Part shown: positions 30,494 to 38,868 of the stretch, piece after piece | Layout: each line of letters begins with the position of its first letter | How positions within the stretch are numbered: the stretch's first letter is position 1 | From: Devosia lacusdianchii | GTDB taxonomy: Bacteria > Pseudomonadota > Alphaproteobacteria > Rhizobiales > Devosiaceae | DNA length: 64,000 nt | Assembly: GCF_022429625.1 (NCBI RefSeq) | Contig: NZ_CP092483.1 | Location: 2,294,001 to 2,358,000 of the forward strand | Direction of reading: 5' to 3' | The notes under the pieces: generated by a model | Seen by the model: only the letters and a program-made list of their open reading frames with translations | What the model was told of the DNA's origin: nothing | Database searches by the model: none | Made by a program: the position numbers and the translations under genes

Positions 30494-30871
30494 TTACTTG
30501 AATTCGACCTTGGCGCCGGCAGCCTCAAGCTTCTTCTTGATGTCTTCGGCTTCAGCCTTGTTGACACCTTCCTTGACAGCCTTCGGAGCAGCCTCAACCA
30601 GAGCCTTGGCTTCGCCGAGACCCAGGCCAGTGATGGCGCGGACTTCCTTGATGACGTTGATCTTGTTGTCGCCGAAGGAGGCGAGGATCACGTCAAATTC
30701 AGTCTTTTCTTCAGCAGCCGGGGCAGCAGCACCACCGCCAGCGGCAGCAGCAACAGCAACCGGAGCGGCGGCGGAAACGCCCCACTTTTCTTCCAGGAGC
30801 TTCGACAGTTCCGAAGCTTCCAGAACGGTCAGGGCAGACAGGTCGTCTACAAGTTTGGCGAGATCAGCCAT
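30494..30871 (-). CDS. rplL: 50S ribosomal protein L7/L12
   Basis: Stalk protein present in several copies per ribosome that recruits translation GTPases. It has 125 residues: an N-terminal dimerisation helix pair ([18 protein letters not shown]), an Ala/Gly hinge around residues 36-52, and a C-terminal domain with [22 protein letters not shown]. It lies 65 bases after rplJ. Confidence 0.98.
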   Translation of the reverse strand: MADLAKLVDDLSALTVLEASELSKLLEEKWGVSAAAPVAVAAAAGGGAAAPAAEEKTEFDVILASFGDNKINVIKEVRAITGLGLGEAKALVEAAPKAVKEGVNKAEAEDIKKKLEAAGAKVEFK

Positions 30872-30936
30872 TTGATAAATCTCTCTTTTAGGTGTTCAGT
30901 TCAAACCAGATGTGATCCCCGAAGGGACCGATGGGG

Positions 30937-31458
30937 TTACGCTGCTTCGTTGCTCTTTTCCGCGTGAGCGGCCAACACACGAGCGATGCCACCAGCCGGC
31001 GCAACGATGACCGAAGCGATACGGGTCGCGGGCTGCTTGAGCATCCCGGCGAGCGTGGCGCGCAGTTCGTTGAGCGAAGGCATGGTCGCCAACGCCTTGA
31101 CGCTGTTCGCGTCAAGCGCGGTCTTGCCCATGGCGCCACCAAGAACGACGTATTTCGTGTTCTTTTCAGCAAACTTTGCCGCAATCTTCGGCGCAGTCAT
31201 GGGGTCGGCCGCGTAAGCGATCACGATCGGGCCGGTGAACAGGCCCGAGATGTCCGCGTGGTCGGTTTCCTTAAGAGCAAGCTTGGCAAGACGGTTTTTA
31301 GCGATCTTGACCTGACCACCGGCACCCTTCACCTCACGGCGAAGCGATTCCAGATTGGCCACGGTCAGACCGGTATTTTGCGCAAGCACGATCGACCCAG
31401 CACCCGCGAGGGCTGACTGAAGCGATGCGACAAGCTCACGCTTTTCCGCTCTTTCCAC
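30937..31458 (-). CDS. rplJ: 50S ribosomal protein L10
   Basis: Base of the ribosomal stalk, binding L12 dimers through its C-terminal helix. In many bacteria it represses its own mRNA. It has 173 residues from a GTG start (VERAEKRELV). I prefer this to an ATG 5 codons upstream because GGAGA lies six bases before the GTG and inside the longer version. It contains VAKNRLAKLAL-type residues and GLFTGPIVIAYAADP. Confidence 0.95.
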   Translation of the reverse strand: MERAEKRELVASLQSALAGAGSIVLAQNTGLTVANLESLRREVKGAGGQVKIAKNRLAKLALKETDHADISGLFTGPIVIAYAADPMTAPKIAAKFAEKNTKYVVLGGAMGKTALDANSVKALATMPSLNELRATLAGMLKQPATRIASVIVAPAGGIARVLAAHAEKSNEAA

Positions 31459-31736
31459 TGCTAGTCTCCACATTAAGCCTGGCGAAAGTCAGCCGGGCCA
31501 TTGCCAATTGCTGCCCTCCGATCTCCCGAAGGAGGAGAGGAGCAACGGTTTAACGCCTGTCAACCGTGCTGCCCGAAAGGGCAACTGGCCTGGTTCGAAC
31601 CACAATCACCCTGCCCTGGCGGACAGGAAATTCTGGTTGTCACCCCATCTATGCTGGCGTCGGTAGACATTAAGCTGACCCAGATTGATCAGCACCGGCA
31701 GTCTCGGACAGGACTTATGCCCTCCCGAGGGAAGGC
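31459..31736 (-). promoter_or_regulatory. rplJ leader, candidate L10 autoregulatory region
   Basis: About 280 bases between the rplA terminator and rplJ with no gene. Visible minus-strand hairpins include TGCCC-UUUC-GGGCA (31570-31583), a 12-base palindrome TGGTTCGAACCA (31591-31602) and CTCC-UUCG-GGAG (31523-31534). The position matches the known L10 leader, which binds the L10-L12 complex, but I did not verify the kink-turn by alignment. Confidence 0.5.
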
Positions 31737-31762
31737 AAAACCGGGCGGTCGAAACCGCCCGG
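31737..31762 (-). terminator. Intrinsic terminator or attenuator after rplA
   Basis: On the minus strand CCGGGCGGT and ACCGCCCGG form a perfect 9-bp stem capped by a UUCG tetraloop, then TTTTGCC. It lies 5 bases after the rplA stop and separates rplK-rplA from rplJ-rplL. Confidence 0.8.
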
Positions 31763-31767
31763 AATTC

Positions 31768-32460
31768 TTAGAGAGCCGAAGCCGGCTCCACATGCACGCC
31801 CGGGCCCATGGTCGAAGACACAGCAACGCGCTTCACATAGGTGCCCTTGGCGCCAGCAGGCTTGGACTTCAGAACAGCGTCGGTGAACGCCTTGATGTTC
31901 TGCAGCAGGGCTTCTTCCGAGAAGGAGACCTTGCCAACGCCAGCATGCAGGATACCGGCCTTTTCGACACGATACTCGACAGCGCCGCCCTTGGCAGCCT
32001 TGACGGCACCAGCGACGTCTGGGGTAACCGTGCCAACCTTGGGGTTCGGCATCAGGTTGCGCGGGCCCAGGATCTTACCCAGGCGACCGACCAGCGGCAT
32101 CATGTCCGGAGTAGCAATGCAACGATCGAAGTCGATCTTGCCAGCCTGGATCTGTTCCATCAGGTCTTCGGCGCCAACGATGTCAGCACCAGCCTTGCGG
32201 GCTTCGTCAGCCTTGGCATCCTTGGCGAACACGGCGACGCGGACGGTCTTACCCGTGCCGTTCGGCAGGTTCACGACGCCGCGGACCATCTGGTCGGCGT
32301 GACGCGGATCAACGCCGAGGTTGATCGCGATCTCGATGGTCTCGTCGAACTTGGCAGAGGCGCGAGCCTTCACCATCTTCACGGCTTCATCGAGCTTGTA
32401 GAGCTTGTTGCGGTCGATGCCCTCACGGGCCTTGGTGATCTTCTTACCGACGTGTGCCAT
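31768..32460 (-). CDS. rplA: 50S ribosomal protein L1
   Basis: L1-stalk protein moving deacylated tRNA out of the E site. It represses the rplK-rplA mRNA in Escherichia coli. It has 230 residues, with [21 protein letters not shown] near residues 51-71 and [14 protein letters not shown] near the middle. It lies 4 bases after rplK. Confidence 0.98.
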   Translation of the reverse strand: MAHVGKKITKAREGIDRNKLYKLDEAVKMVKARASAKFDETIEIAINLGVDPRHADQMVRGVVNLPNGTGKTVRVAVFAKDAKADEARKAGADIVGAEDLMEQIQAGKIDFDRCIATPDMMPLVGRLGKILGPRNLMPNPKVGTVTPDVAGAVKAAKGGAVEYRVEKAGILHAGVGKVSFSEEALLQNIKAFTDAVLKSKPAGAKGTYVKRVAVSSTMGPGVHVEPASAL

Positions 32461-32464
32461 TCAA

Positions 32465-32893
32465 TCAGCCCTCGACCTGAATGCCCATGGAACGGGCAGA
32501 GCCGGCGATCATCGACACAGCAGCGTCGATATTGTCGGCGTTGAGATCCTTCATCTTCTTCTGGGCGATATCGCGCAGCTGAGCCACGGTGATCGTACCA
32601 GCCGATTCTTTGCCCGGCAGCTTGCTGCCCGACTTGAGGTTGACGGCCTTCTTGATGAAGTAGGTGACCGGCGGCTGCTTCATCTCGAAGGTGAAGCTCT
32701 TGTCGGCATAGGCGGTGATCACGACTGGAATGGGCGAGCCCTTTTCCATTTCCTGCGTGGCGGCGTTGAACGCCTTGCAGAATTCCATGATGTTCAGGCC
32801 GCGCTGACCGAGAGCCGGCCCGATCGGCGGGGACGGCGTCGCGGAGCCCGCGGGCACCTGCAGCTTTACGTAGCCAACGATTTTCTTTGCCAT
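32465..32893 (-). CDS. rplK: 50S ribosomal protein L11
   Basis: Protein of the GTPase-associated centre, needed for RelA activation and the site of thiostrepton action. It has 142 residues with the proline-rich N-terminal domain ([26 protein letters not shown] in pieces) and a C-terminal rRNA-binding domain ([20 protein letters not shown]). It lies 197 bases after nusG. Confidence 0.98.
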   Translation of the reverse strand: MAKKIVGYVKLQVPAGSATPSPPIGPALGQRGLNIMEFCKAFNAATQEMEKGSPIPVVITAYADKSFTFEMKQPPVTYFIKKAVNLKSGSKLPGKESAGTITVAQLRDIAQKKMKDLNADNIDAAVSMIAGSARSMGIQVEG

Positions 32894-33030
32894 AATCGTC
32901 TTTCAGTTTGTGAAGTTGGCGTGCTTGCGCAACGCCGACTAAAATTGCCCGCTGTCATGCGGACCGTTTGACGCTGTGGTCCGAAGGTTGTCCGGATGCT
33001 TGGCAGCAACCGCCCTCTCCCACAGATTTG

Positions 33031-33048
33031 CTGCCAGCGTGCTGGCAG
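33031..33048 (-). promoter_or_regulatory. Short inverted repeat between nusG and rplK
   Basis: CTGCCAGC at 33031-33038 and GCTGGCAG at 33041-33048 form an 8-bp hairpin in the 197-base nusG-rplK gap. There is no U run on the gene strand. The role is unknown; it could be a processing site or part of an L1/L11 leader. Confidence 0.35.
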
Positions 33049-33090
33049 TTTTCTTGCAGAATGCCTGGGGCAATCTGCAGGAATTGCTGA

Positions 33091-33621
33091 TCAGACCTTC
33101 TCGACCTGACCGTATTCGAGCTCCACCGGAGTGGGGCGACCGAAAATCGACACTTCCACCTTGAGGCGGGCGCGTTCCTCGTCGACCTCTTCCACGACGC
33201 CATTGAAGCTGGCGAAGGGACCGTCCGACACGCGTACATTCTCGCCCACTTCGAACGAGACGGAAGGCTTTGGATGCTCCACGCCTTCCTGCACCTGCTG
33301 CAGAATGGCCATGGCTTCCTTTTCAGAGATCGGCATCGGCTTGTTGTCCGAACCGAGGAAACCGGTGACCTTGGGCGTATTCTTGATCAGGTGGAATGCC
33401 TCGTCGGTCATATCCATCTTGACCAGGACATAGCCCGGGAAAAACTTGCGCTCGGCATCGACCTTGCGGCCGCGACGGATCTCGACGACCTTCTCGGTCG
33501 GTACAATCACGTCTTCAAACAAATGCTCGAGCTTCTTCTGAGCAACCTTCTGGCGGATGTCTTCCGCCACCTTGCGCTCGAAGTTCGAGTAAGCCTGAAC
33601 GATATACCAGCGTTTGGCCAT
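33091..33621 (-). CDS. nusG: Transcription elongation factor NusG
   Basis: Binds RNA polymerase and couples it to Rho or to ribosomal protein S10. It has 176 residues: an N-terminal NGN domain (KRWYIVQAYSNFERKVAEDI, then FFPGYVLVKMDM) and a C-terminal KOW domain (VGENVRVSDGPFASFNGVVEEVDEER, near residues 125-150). It lies 38 bases after secE. Confidence 0.98.
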   Translation of the reverse strand: MAKRWYIVQAYSNFERKVAEDIRQKVAQKKLEHLFEDVIVPTEKVVEIRRGRKVDAERKFFPGYVLVKMDMTDEAFHLIKNTPKVTGFLGSDNKPMPISEKEAMAILQQVQEGVEHPKPSVSFEVGENVRVSDGPFASFNGVVEEVDEERARLKVEVSIFGRPTPVELEYGQVEKV

Positions 33622-33659
33622 GCCGCGTCGCCGCTCCTAATATTCTAGTTCCAGACCGC

Positions 33660-33857
33660 TTACGCGCGGATCGACAGCATCAAGCCAACCAACCAGGAAA
33701 TAACCTGATCGGCAGCCAGGAAGAAAAGGCTCGCCGCGATGACCAGCACGATGACCATGACCGTCGAGATCAAGACCTCGTTGCGGCTCGGCCAAGTGAC
33801 CTTTGAGGTTTCCTGCCGCACTTGCTGCAGGAACTGGATGGGGTTCGGTCGGGCCAT
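33660..33857 (-). CDS. secE: Protein translocase subunit SecE
   Basis: Short single-span form of the translocon clamp subunit. It has 65 residues from MARPNPIQFLQQVRQE, with the signature KVTWPSRNEV followed by one long hydrophobic helix. An ATG 13 codons upstream is in frame, but its extension is not SecE-like. A good promoter match lies about 75 bases upstream. Confidence 0.95.
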   Translation of the reverse strand: MARPNPIQFLQQVRQETSKVTWPSRNEVLISTVMVIVLVIAASLFFLAADQVISWLVGLMLSIRA

Positions 33858-33932
33858 AGGCGAATCTACTCTTTGGCGTTTTTGGTGCAAAACCAAAGGC
33901 CGCGCAGGAATCCCGCACGGCTGGAATGTGGG

Positions 33933-33961
33933 TATCTAGAGAATCTTCGGGTCAAATGCAA
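33933..33961 (-). promoter_or_regulatory. Candidate promoter of secE-nusG
   Basis: On the minus strand TTGCAT (complement of 33956-33961) and TAGATA (complement of 33933-33938) are spaced by exactly 17 bases. This places a start site about 70 bases before secE. Confidence 0.5.
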
Positions 33962-34114
33962 CAGGGGCAAACCAGATTCCGATATGCCGCCGAGACGCAC
34001 CCGCGAATCAAACGTTAACGATTAGTGCAGACAACGTCGAATCCGTCTTGCCTTGCCGCTCGTGATGGCATTTGATCAAATTGCGACGAAAAGGTGGCGG
34101 CGGGAGGCGGTGCC

Positions 34115-34396
34115 ATGGCTTTCGGTGAAACGTCCTTTGAAGTCAAAGCCTGCGAGGTCCGGTACTACGGACCGCACGCGACCATTCCTGGCCGCGTAAC
34201 CGGCGTTGTGCGGGTCCGCATCGAAGAACGTTTCATGGGCAATCTCAGCAATTACCACCTCGATCTGAAGGTGAAAGCCGACGTCGGCAGCGTGTCTTCG
34301 GCCGAAGTACGCACGGCCCTGCTGGCGCACGCCGCCCATCAGCTCAATCGCCTCAAGGCTCGGCACAGCGAAAAGCTGCCGGTAGCCGCCGAGTAA
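34115..34396 (+). CDS. Hypothetical protein, 93 residues
   Basis: I do not recognise the family. The start at 34115 is chosen for the GGGAGG at 34102-34107. The protein has no signal peptide or membrane segment. It has a mixed beta-strand N-terminal half (YYGPHATIPGRVTGVVRVRIEERF) and an amphipathic C-terminal helix (RTALLAHAAHQLNRLKARH). It heads a run of plus-strand genes inserted between secE and tRNA-Trp. Confidence 0.65.
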   Translation: MAFGETSFEVKACEVRYYGPHATIPGRVTGVVRVRIEERFMGNLSNYHLDLKVKADVGSVSSAEVRTALLAHAAHQLNRLKARHSEKLPVAAE

Positions 34397-34460
34397 CGCA
34401 ACCGCTTTTGATTTGCCCTTTTCCTCCGCAAGGCCCAGCCTGCGGATGGAAGGACACACC

Positions 34461-34721
34461 ATGTCAAAACTATTCGCGATCGCGCTGGGGATCATTGTCG
34501 GTTCAACCAGTCTGGCCCATGGCGCCTGCCCCGCGGCGGTGCCCGGCTCGACGGCTGAGGCTATCCGGGCAAACGAGCAGCGCATCCTGTGCCTGCAACG
34601 CGAGATCGCCGAAGCGGCCGAGCAACGGCAGTTCGAGATGAAGCTGCTGACGATCGAAAACTCCATCCAGAAACTGGAGTTGGACCGGCGGTTCGACCAA
34701 CTGAACTTTGAGGTTCCGTGA
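34461..34721 (+). CDS. Small exported coiled-coil protein, 86 residues
   Basis: The start has GGAAGGA upstream. A signal peptide of about 22 residues (MSKLFAIALGIIVGSTSLAHG) is followed by a helical region rich in Gln, Glu and Arg (IRANEQRILCLQREIAEAAEQ and onwards) that should form a coiled coil to the C-terminus. Two cysteines (residues 23 and about 44) could pair in the periplasm. The function is unknown. Confidence 0.65.
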   Translation: MSKLFAIALGIIVGSTSLAHGACPAAVPGSTAEAIRANEQRILCLQREIAEAAEQRQFEMKLLTIENSIQKLELDRRFDQLNFEVP

Positions 34722-34866
34722 TCGGCTGGGGCCAATGCGCACAAGTTAAGCCTGCCATTTAAGGCGCCGCTAACCCGGCTCCTGGACCTCATCCATATGA
34801 ACGATGCGGCGGTCCCCGCCCAGTCTCCATAGTGCCCACACCTGTCGGCCACCATGGAGATCCGCA

Positions 34867-36132
34867 ATGCTCAGCAAGACGATCAAGGCCCGCATCGCTC
34901 GGGATATCGATGTCGACGCCCTCCAGCTCTACCGAGCCAAACCGTCCTACGGCGACCGTGTGTCGACCGAGATACGCGTTGATCCCGGCCTGCTCGGCGA
35001 CCAGATCGACCGCTCCAGATTCCGTATTCTGCCGCCGATCGATCGCCTGGGGAAGTTGCTCGAGGGCAAGCTGAGAAACGACGGCGTCGGCTTCGCCATG
35101 CAAATCAACGATAATGGCGCCCACGCCTATTCGGCGGCGCAGGGTTGGGCCCGTAATGCCGCAATTGCAGCAAACGACAAACGCGCCTGGGACTCCAATA
35201 CGCGCCAGCACATTGCCAGCATATCCAAGTTCTTCTCGGCGGCGATGATCTTGCCGCTGCTCGCCCGTAAGGGCATTCCGCTGACCGCGCGCATAGCCGA
35301 CTACCTCCCCGCACACTGGAAGCTCGGCCAACTGGCGACCTGGGCGACGTTCCATTCGGTCTTGGGCCACAACGCCTTTTTCGAATCCAACATCACCTAC
35401 GACGAGATCAAGCGTCACCTTGAGATCACCGCCATGGGCATCGCCATCCCATGGCACTATTCCAACACCAATTATGCGCTGGCTCGCCTGCTGATCCCGG
35501 TCATTAACGGCACACTCGACCGCAACGTCAATTATGGCGCGGCATTCAACATGCCGCAGCTCAATGACGTGTTCTGGGACGTGCTGACGCGCAAGCACTT
35601 CAACCAATATGCGCAGGACAACTTGTGGTCCAAGATGGGCATTCGGCATGCCCGGCTGAGCTCACTGCTGGGGTTGCGCCGCCTCGCGCCGTTCAACCAA
35701 CTGCAGGAGATCGCCAACAACGCGCTGTCCTACCCCCTGCCGCTCACCGCCAGCTCGATCGGCGAGGACATCACCGAAGACATGACCGGCTCCGCAGGAA
35801 CCGTTGGCTGGCACTTGAGCGTCAACGAGCTATTGCAGGCGGCGCATCATATTCGTCGCGGCACCGTCATCAGCCGCACCCAGCTCCGGCTCATGCAGAA
35901 GGAAGGTTATGGCAGCTTTGCCATGGCAACCGACAATGGCGGCACCATCAATTATCACGACGGCGCGTGGTCGGGCGCGGCAGGACATGTGTCGATGCTG
36001 GCCTTGCTCCCGGGCCGCCGCGAATTGGCGATCCTCTCCAACAACAAGCGCGACAACAAGGGCCAGGGCCTGCAACTGCCCAGCCTGCGAGACCACGTGC
36101 TGTCGGCCTACAATGAGGCGCTGAGGCCGTGA
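34867..36132 (+). CDS. Serine hydrolase of the beta-lactamase/transpeptidase-like family
   Basis: Protein of 421 residues. The start MLSKTIKARI follows a GGAGA site; another ATG nearby is out of frame. The class C beta-lactamase-type motifs are present: SISK at 118-121 (nucleophile Ser118 and Lys121), YSN at 198-200, and a C-terminal GHVS in WSGAAGHVSMLAL in place of the usual KTG/HTG box. No signal peptide is visible, unlike penicillin-binding relatives, so it may be a cytoplasmic esterase or peptidase. It is more likely to be an EstB-like hydrolase than a true beta-lactamase. Confidence 0.75.
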   Translation: MLSKTIKARIARDIDVDALQLYRAKPSYGDRVSTEIRVDPGLLGDQIDRSRFRILPPIDRLGKLLEGKLRNDGVGFAMQINDNGAHAYSAAQGWARNAAIAANDKRAWDSNTRQHIASISKFFSAAMILPLLARKGIPLTARIADYLPAHWKLGQLATWATFHSVLGHNAFFESNITYDEIKRHLEITAMGIAIPWHYSNTNYALARLLIPVINGTLDRNVNYGAAFNMPQLNDVFWDVLTRKHFNQYAQDNLWSKMGIRHARLSSLLGLRRLAPFNQLQEIANNALSYPLPLTASSIGEDITEDMTGSAGTVGWHLSVNELLQAAHHIRRGTVISRTQLRLMQKEGYGSFAMATDNGGTINYHDGAWSGAAGHVSMLALLPGRRELAILSNNKRDNKGQGLQLPSLRDHVLSAYNEALRP

Positions 36133-36203
36133 CACCCTAAGGCTCTCGCCTATTCGCGGATTCTCAATGAGTCAGCGTTAGAGGGTTGAGCCAGGGGGAA
36201 CAC

Positions 36204-36431
36204 ATGAACTCGAAGTCGCGCACCTACTGGTCAGGCTACATCAGCAACCTATCCGTCGGCATCGGTGGAGGCGGCGCCATCGGCATCATGCTAGCCTTCA
36301 TGCAGGGCGGAAATCCCGACCTGCTCGTGGCAACCTTGCTGATTGGGCTCTGGCTTGTCTTTATGGTTTTCCTGAGCTTCTGCGGCCACAGGGTTCTGAC
36401 CGGCAAGTGGCGTTCGACAAACGTGCAGTAG
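36204..36431 (+). CDS. Small membrane protein, 75 residues
   Basis: The start follows AGGGGGAA. Two hydrophobic segments are visible (about residues 15-34, glycine-rich SVGIGGGGAIGIMLAFM, and 41-62, LLVATLLIGLWLVFMVFLSF), with a short basic tail. The family is not recognised. A transmembrane hairpin with both ends in the cytoplasm is likely. Confidence 0.6.
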   Translation: MNSKSRTYWSGYISNLSVGIGGGGAIGIMLAFMQGGNPDLLVATLLIGLWLVFMVFLSFCGHRVLTGKWRSTNVQ

Positions 36432-36890
36432 CCGCCGGCAGCACAGAGGCGCCGCCCGGTATGCGGCCAGCGCCGAGTTCAGGGCAGAACTCTGAACCCG
36501 CTTGCGGACAAGGCGGAGCACCTGAACTTGGAACTGGGCGCGTCGCTCGGGCGACATGCTGAGGAAATTCTGACCAAAAGGGGAAATGCTCAACGGCGAA
36601 ATTCTTGTGCTGTACCTGTTGCAGGGTTCCAAGGGACTTTCCCGCCAGTGTCAAAACGCCCGAAGGCTTGTTCGAGCTTTCGCTGCGGTCTGAGAGGCAG
36701 TCGTAATCGGCTAGAGGCGCAATACACACGCATCGTCAACGCTACGTTTGATGAGGCCCCAGACAAGGTCCGCCATATGGGTGGCTGCACTGGCGCTGAT
36801 TATGCGCCGATGCTGCACCAGTGACATGGACATAAAACGGCCCGCCGCCGATATTTGTGCTGAAGCGTCGTCAGCATAAGAGCAACGTCA
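36432..36890. other. Gene-free stretch
   Basis: About 460 bases in which the open frames on both strands look like random coding (no recognisable motifs, no ribosome sites). One small inverted repeat (GTTCAG/CTGAAC near 36478-36498) is visible. I see no RNA gene or mobile-element remnant. Confidence 0.4.
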
Positions 36891-37250
36891 TTGAGCACAG
36901 CACCACTGACAAAGACCTACCTGGCCACCAGCTACGCTATCGCCGCGCTACTTCTGGCAGCTGCGACATGGCTGACATGGGAATGGCATTGGGCGATTAG
37001 GCTTGTGCTGCTCGCTTATCTGCTGCCTGGCACAGCCTTGTTTCCAATCGCCCGCCTGCCCGCCGAGTCGCTCGTCGTTGCAACGGCTTTGTGGTCACCT
37101 GTAGAACTGACCGGGCTCATCGCCTTTGTGCCGCGAGCGCTTGTTTATCTCGTGGTTTGGGGCGCCTGGATCGTGTTTGCCCCAATCGGCGGTATCATGC
37201 TCTGGTCGGCCCAGCAGCGCGCCCCGGAGCAAAGCGCGAGCCATCGCTGA
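36891..37250 (+). CDS. Putative small membrane protein, 119 residues
   Basis: The frame opens with TTG at 36891 and encodes three or four hydrophobic segments (about residues 12-30, 34-52, 60-78 and 82-107), separated by few charged residues. The ribosome site is weak (AAGAGCAA), so the start is uncertain. I do not recognise the family. The membrane-like composition makes chance coding less likely, but the gene call is tentative. Confidence 0.45.
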   Translation: MSTAPLTKTYLATSYAIAALLLAAATWLTWEWHWAIRLVLLAYLLPGTALFPIARLPAESLVVATALWSPVELTGLIAFVPRALVYLVVWGAWIVFAPIGGIMLWSAQQRAPEQSASHR

Positions 37251-37290
37251 TCGCGAGCGACAAGTATCAACAATTTCAATTGATTGTGCC

Positions 37291-37366
37291 TGGCAGGGGC
37301 TGGGGGACTCGAACCCACGACCCTCGGTTTTGGAGACCGATGCTCTACCAACTGAGCTAAACCCCT
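37291..37366 (-). tRNA. tRNA-Trp (CCA anticodon)
   Basis: A 76-base cloverleaf on the minus strand. The 7-bp acceptor stem starts AGGGGTT and pairs with AGCCCCT (one G-T pair). The D arm is TAGCTCAGTTGGTAGAGC, the anticodon loop CTCCAAA has CCA, and the T arm contains GGTTCGAGTCC. The CCA end is encoded. In most alphaproteobacteria this gene sits directly before secE; here 3.4 kb intervene. Confidence 0.97.
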
Positions 37367-37379
37367 TCAGGCGAGGGTG

Positions 37380-37408
37380 TGTCTAATGGCAAAGTCCGAC
37401 TTTCGCAA
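37380..37408 (-). promoter_or_regulatory. Candidate promoter of tRNA-Trp
   Basis: On the minus strand TTGCGA and TAGACA are 17 bases apart. The -10 box ends 13 bases before the mature tRNA 5' end, a normal spacing for a tRNA promoter. Confidence 0.5.
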
Positions 37409-37423
37409 GACCCTTCCGGGGCG

Positions 37424-37831
37424 TTAGCTCCAGATGTGAGGCAGCAGCGGAATGACCATGACCGCGTTGCCGATCAGGCTGAGAAGGTAGCAAACCGAAC
37501 GCCATGGTGTGAGCCCCTTCATGTAGCAGATCAGATGGCCGGAGCGTGCGAGCAAATAGAGCCCCGCACCGGCCAAAGATAACCAGCCCTGCTCGCCGTA
37601 GACGATCGAGAGGACGGCGAGCACGAGGAAAATCGGCAGCGTCTCTAGGAAGTTTCCGAGCGCCCGCCGTGAGCGGGCGAGTTCGCGGCTGGGCGCGGGG
37701 AGATTGTCGCGCGGGCCCATCTGGGCAGCGGCGCCAACCTGATCGACCAGGTACTTTCCCGGCAGTTGCACCTGGACGACGAGCAGTGCGAGTACGAGCA
37801 GAATAATCAGCAGCATCAATAGTCTCACCAT
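37424..37831 (-). CDS. MAPEG-family membrane protein
   Basis: Protein of 135 residues with four hydrophobic segments. The MAPEG pattern is clear: GPRDNLPAPSRELARSRRALGNFLETLPIFL, in which the RA..NF.E segment is the glutathione-binding signature of the family. Bacterial members are inner-membrane proteins, some with glutathione transferase or peroxidase activity, most uncharacterised. The gene stands alone, upstream of tRNA-Trp on the same strand, and the ribosome site is weak. Confidence 0.8.
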   Translation of the reverse strand: MVRLLMLLIILLVLALLVVQVQLPGKYLVDQVGAAAQMGPRDNLPAPSRELARSRRALGNFLETLPIFLVLAVLSIVYGEQGWLSLAGAGLYLLARSGHLICYMKGLTPWRSVCYLLSLIGNAVMVIPLLPHIWS

Positions 37832-38016
37832 GAATCAGGTGGAGAACCGGTAGCAGACCGGTATCGCGTCGAGTAGCGCAAAGGATCATTGGACGCTGCG
37901 GCGTGTTCGCCATTTACAAGCCGTGAGCCGTGGCCAATAAATGTGACGCGAGTTCATGGAAGCTTCGGCGGCGCCGACAACGGTCACTCAGGGGCAAATG
38001 CCCCGGAAGGATATCA

Positions 38017-38604
38017 ATGCGTCTTCTGCTGGCTCTGGCCATTCTGGTTCTCTCTCCCACCCTGGCTTTCGCCCATACCGGCGTCGGGCACACAGCCGGG
38101 TTCTTCCACGGCTTCGAGCACCCCATCGGCGGGATCGACCACGTGCTGGCCATGGTTGCCGTCGGCGTCTTCGCCTATGTGATGGGCGGGCGGGCACTCT
38201 GGCTGGTGCCGCTTTCCTTCGTTGCCATGATGGTGGCCGGATTTGCCCTCGGCATCGCCCAGGTCGAGATTCCCTTTGTTGAACTGGGTATCGCTCTGTC
38301 GAGCGTCGTTATCGGCGCGGCAGCGGCGCTGGGTCGGCCTATGCCCACCGCGGGGGCCATGGCGCTGGTTGGCATGTTCGCGATCTTTCACGGCCATGCG
38401 CACGGGGCAGAAATGCCCGCCGATACCAGTGGGCTAACCTACGCGGCAGGCTTCGTGACAGCCACCGCCCTGCTCCATCTGATCGGAATCGCAGCCACCT
38501 TTGGCGTCGCCAAGATTATCGGAAAGTATGGCAAGCTCGCCGCGCGGATTGGCGGCGCTGCATTTGCGCTGGGCGGCATGGGCGTGCTGGCCGGCTGGTT
38601 CTAG
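38017..38604 (+). CDS. HupE/UreJ-family metal permease-like protein
   Basis: Protein of 195 residues preceded by GGAAGGA. A signal-like first segment (MRLLLALAILVLSPTLAFA) precedes the family signature HTGVGHTAGFFHGFEHPIGGIDHVLAM, rich in His. Five or six more hydrophobic segments follow, with a second His cluster FHGHAHGAEMP in the middle. Relatives move nickel or cobalt for hydrogenase or urease. No such enzyme is next to it here, so the metal is unknown. Confidence 0.85.
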   Translation: MRLLLALAILVLSPTLAFAHTGVGHTAGFFHGFEHPIGGIDHVLAMVAVGVFAYVMGGRALWLVPLSFVAMMVAGFALGIAQVEIPFVELGIALSSVVIGAAAALGRPMPTAGAMALVGMFAIFHGHAHGAEMPADTSGLTYAAGFVTATALLHLIGIAATFGVAKIIGKYGKLAARIGGAAFALGGMGVLAGWF

Positions 38605-38624
38605 CTATCTACGAGAAGACCGAT

Positions 38625-38651
38625 CCGGAAGGGGTTGCCATGCCCCTCCGG
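38625..38651 (+). terminator. Terminator-like hairpin after hupE gene
   Basis: CCGGAAGGGG at 38625-38634 pairs with CCCCTCCGG at 38643-38651 (one bulge). It lies 20 bases after the hupE stop and before tRNA-Gly. No T run follows, so termination strength is doubtful. Confidence 0.4.
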
Positions 38652-38686
38652 CTCGCGCTAATGCCTTTCGCGTCGGTTTCGACCGG

Positions 38687-38760
38687 GCGGGTATAGCTCA
38701 GTGGTAGAGCAGCAGCCTTCCAAGCTGAATATGCGGGTTCGATTCCCGCTACCCGCTCCA
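38687..38760 (+). tRNA. tRNA-Gly (TCC anticodon)
   Basis: A 74-base cloverleaf. The acceptor GCGGGTA pairs with TACCCGC, the D arm is TAGCTCAGTGGTAGAGC, the anticodon loop CTTCCAA has TCC, the T arm contains GGTTCGATTCC, and the gene has an encoded CCA end. Confidence 0.97.
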
Positions 38761-38868
38761 ATTTCCAGCTTTGACGTGAGACGGCGTCGATGACGCGCAG
38801 TGGCTGTCCGAAGCCAGCCAGCATTCGCAGTCACGCGTGTGTCACACCCCGGGTAGAAACTCCCTCCC

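Noticed and set aside
36361..36824. Two overlapping open frames of about 100-120 codons on opposite strands
   Set aside because: No ribosome sites, no motifs, and Arg, Ser and Pro-rich composition typical of non-coding high-GC DNA.
33900..38760. A genomic island inserted at tRNA-Trp or tRNA-Gly
   Set aside because: No integrase, transposase, or repeated tRNA end was seen, so only the displaced gene order is reported.
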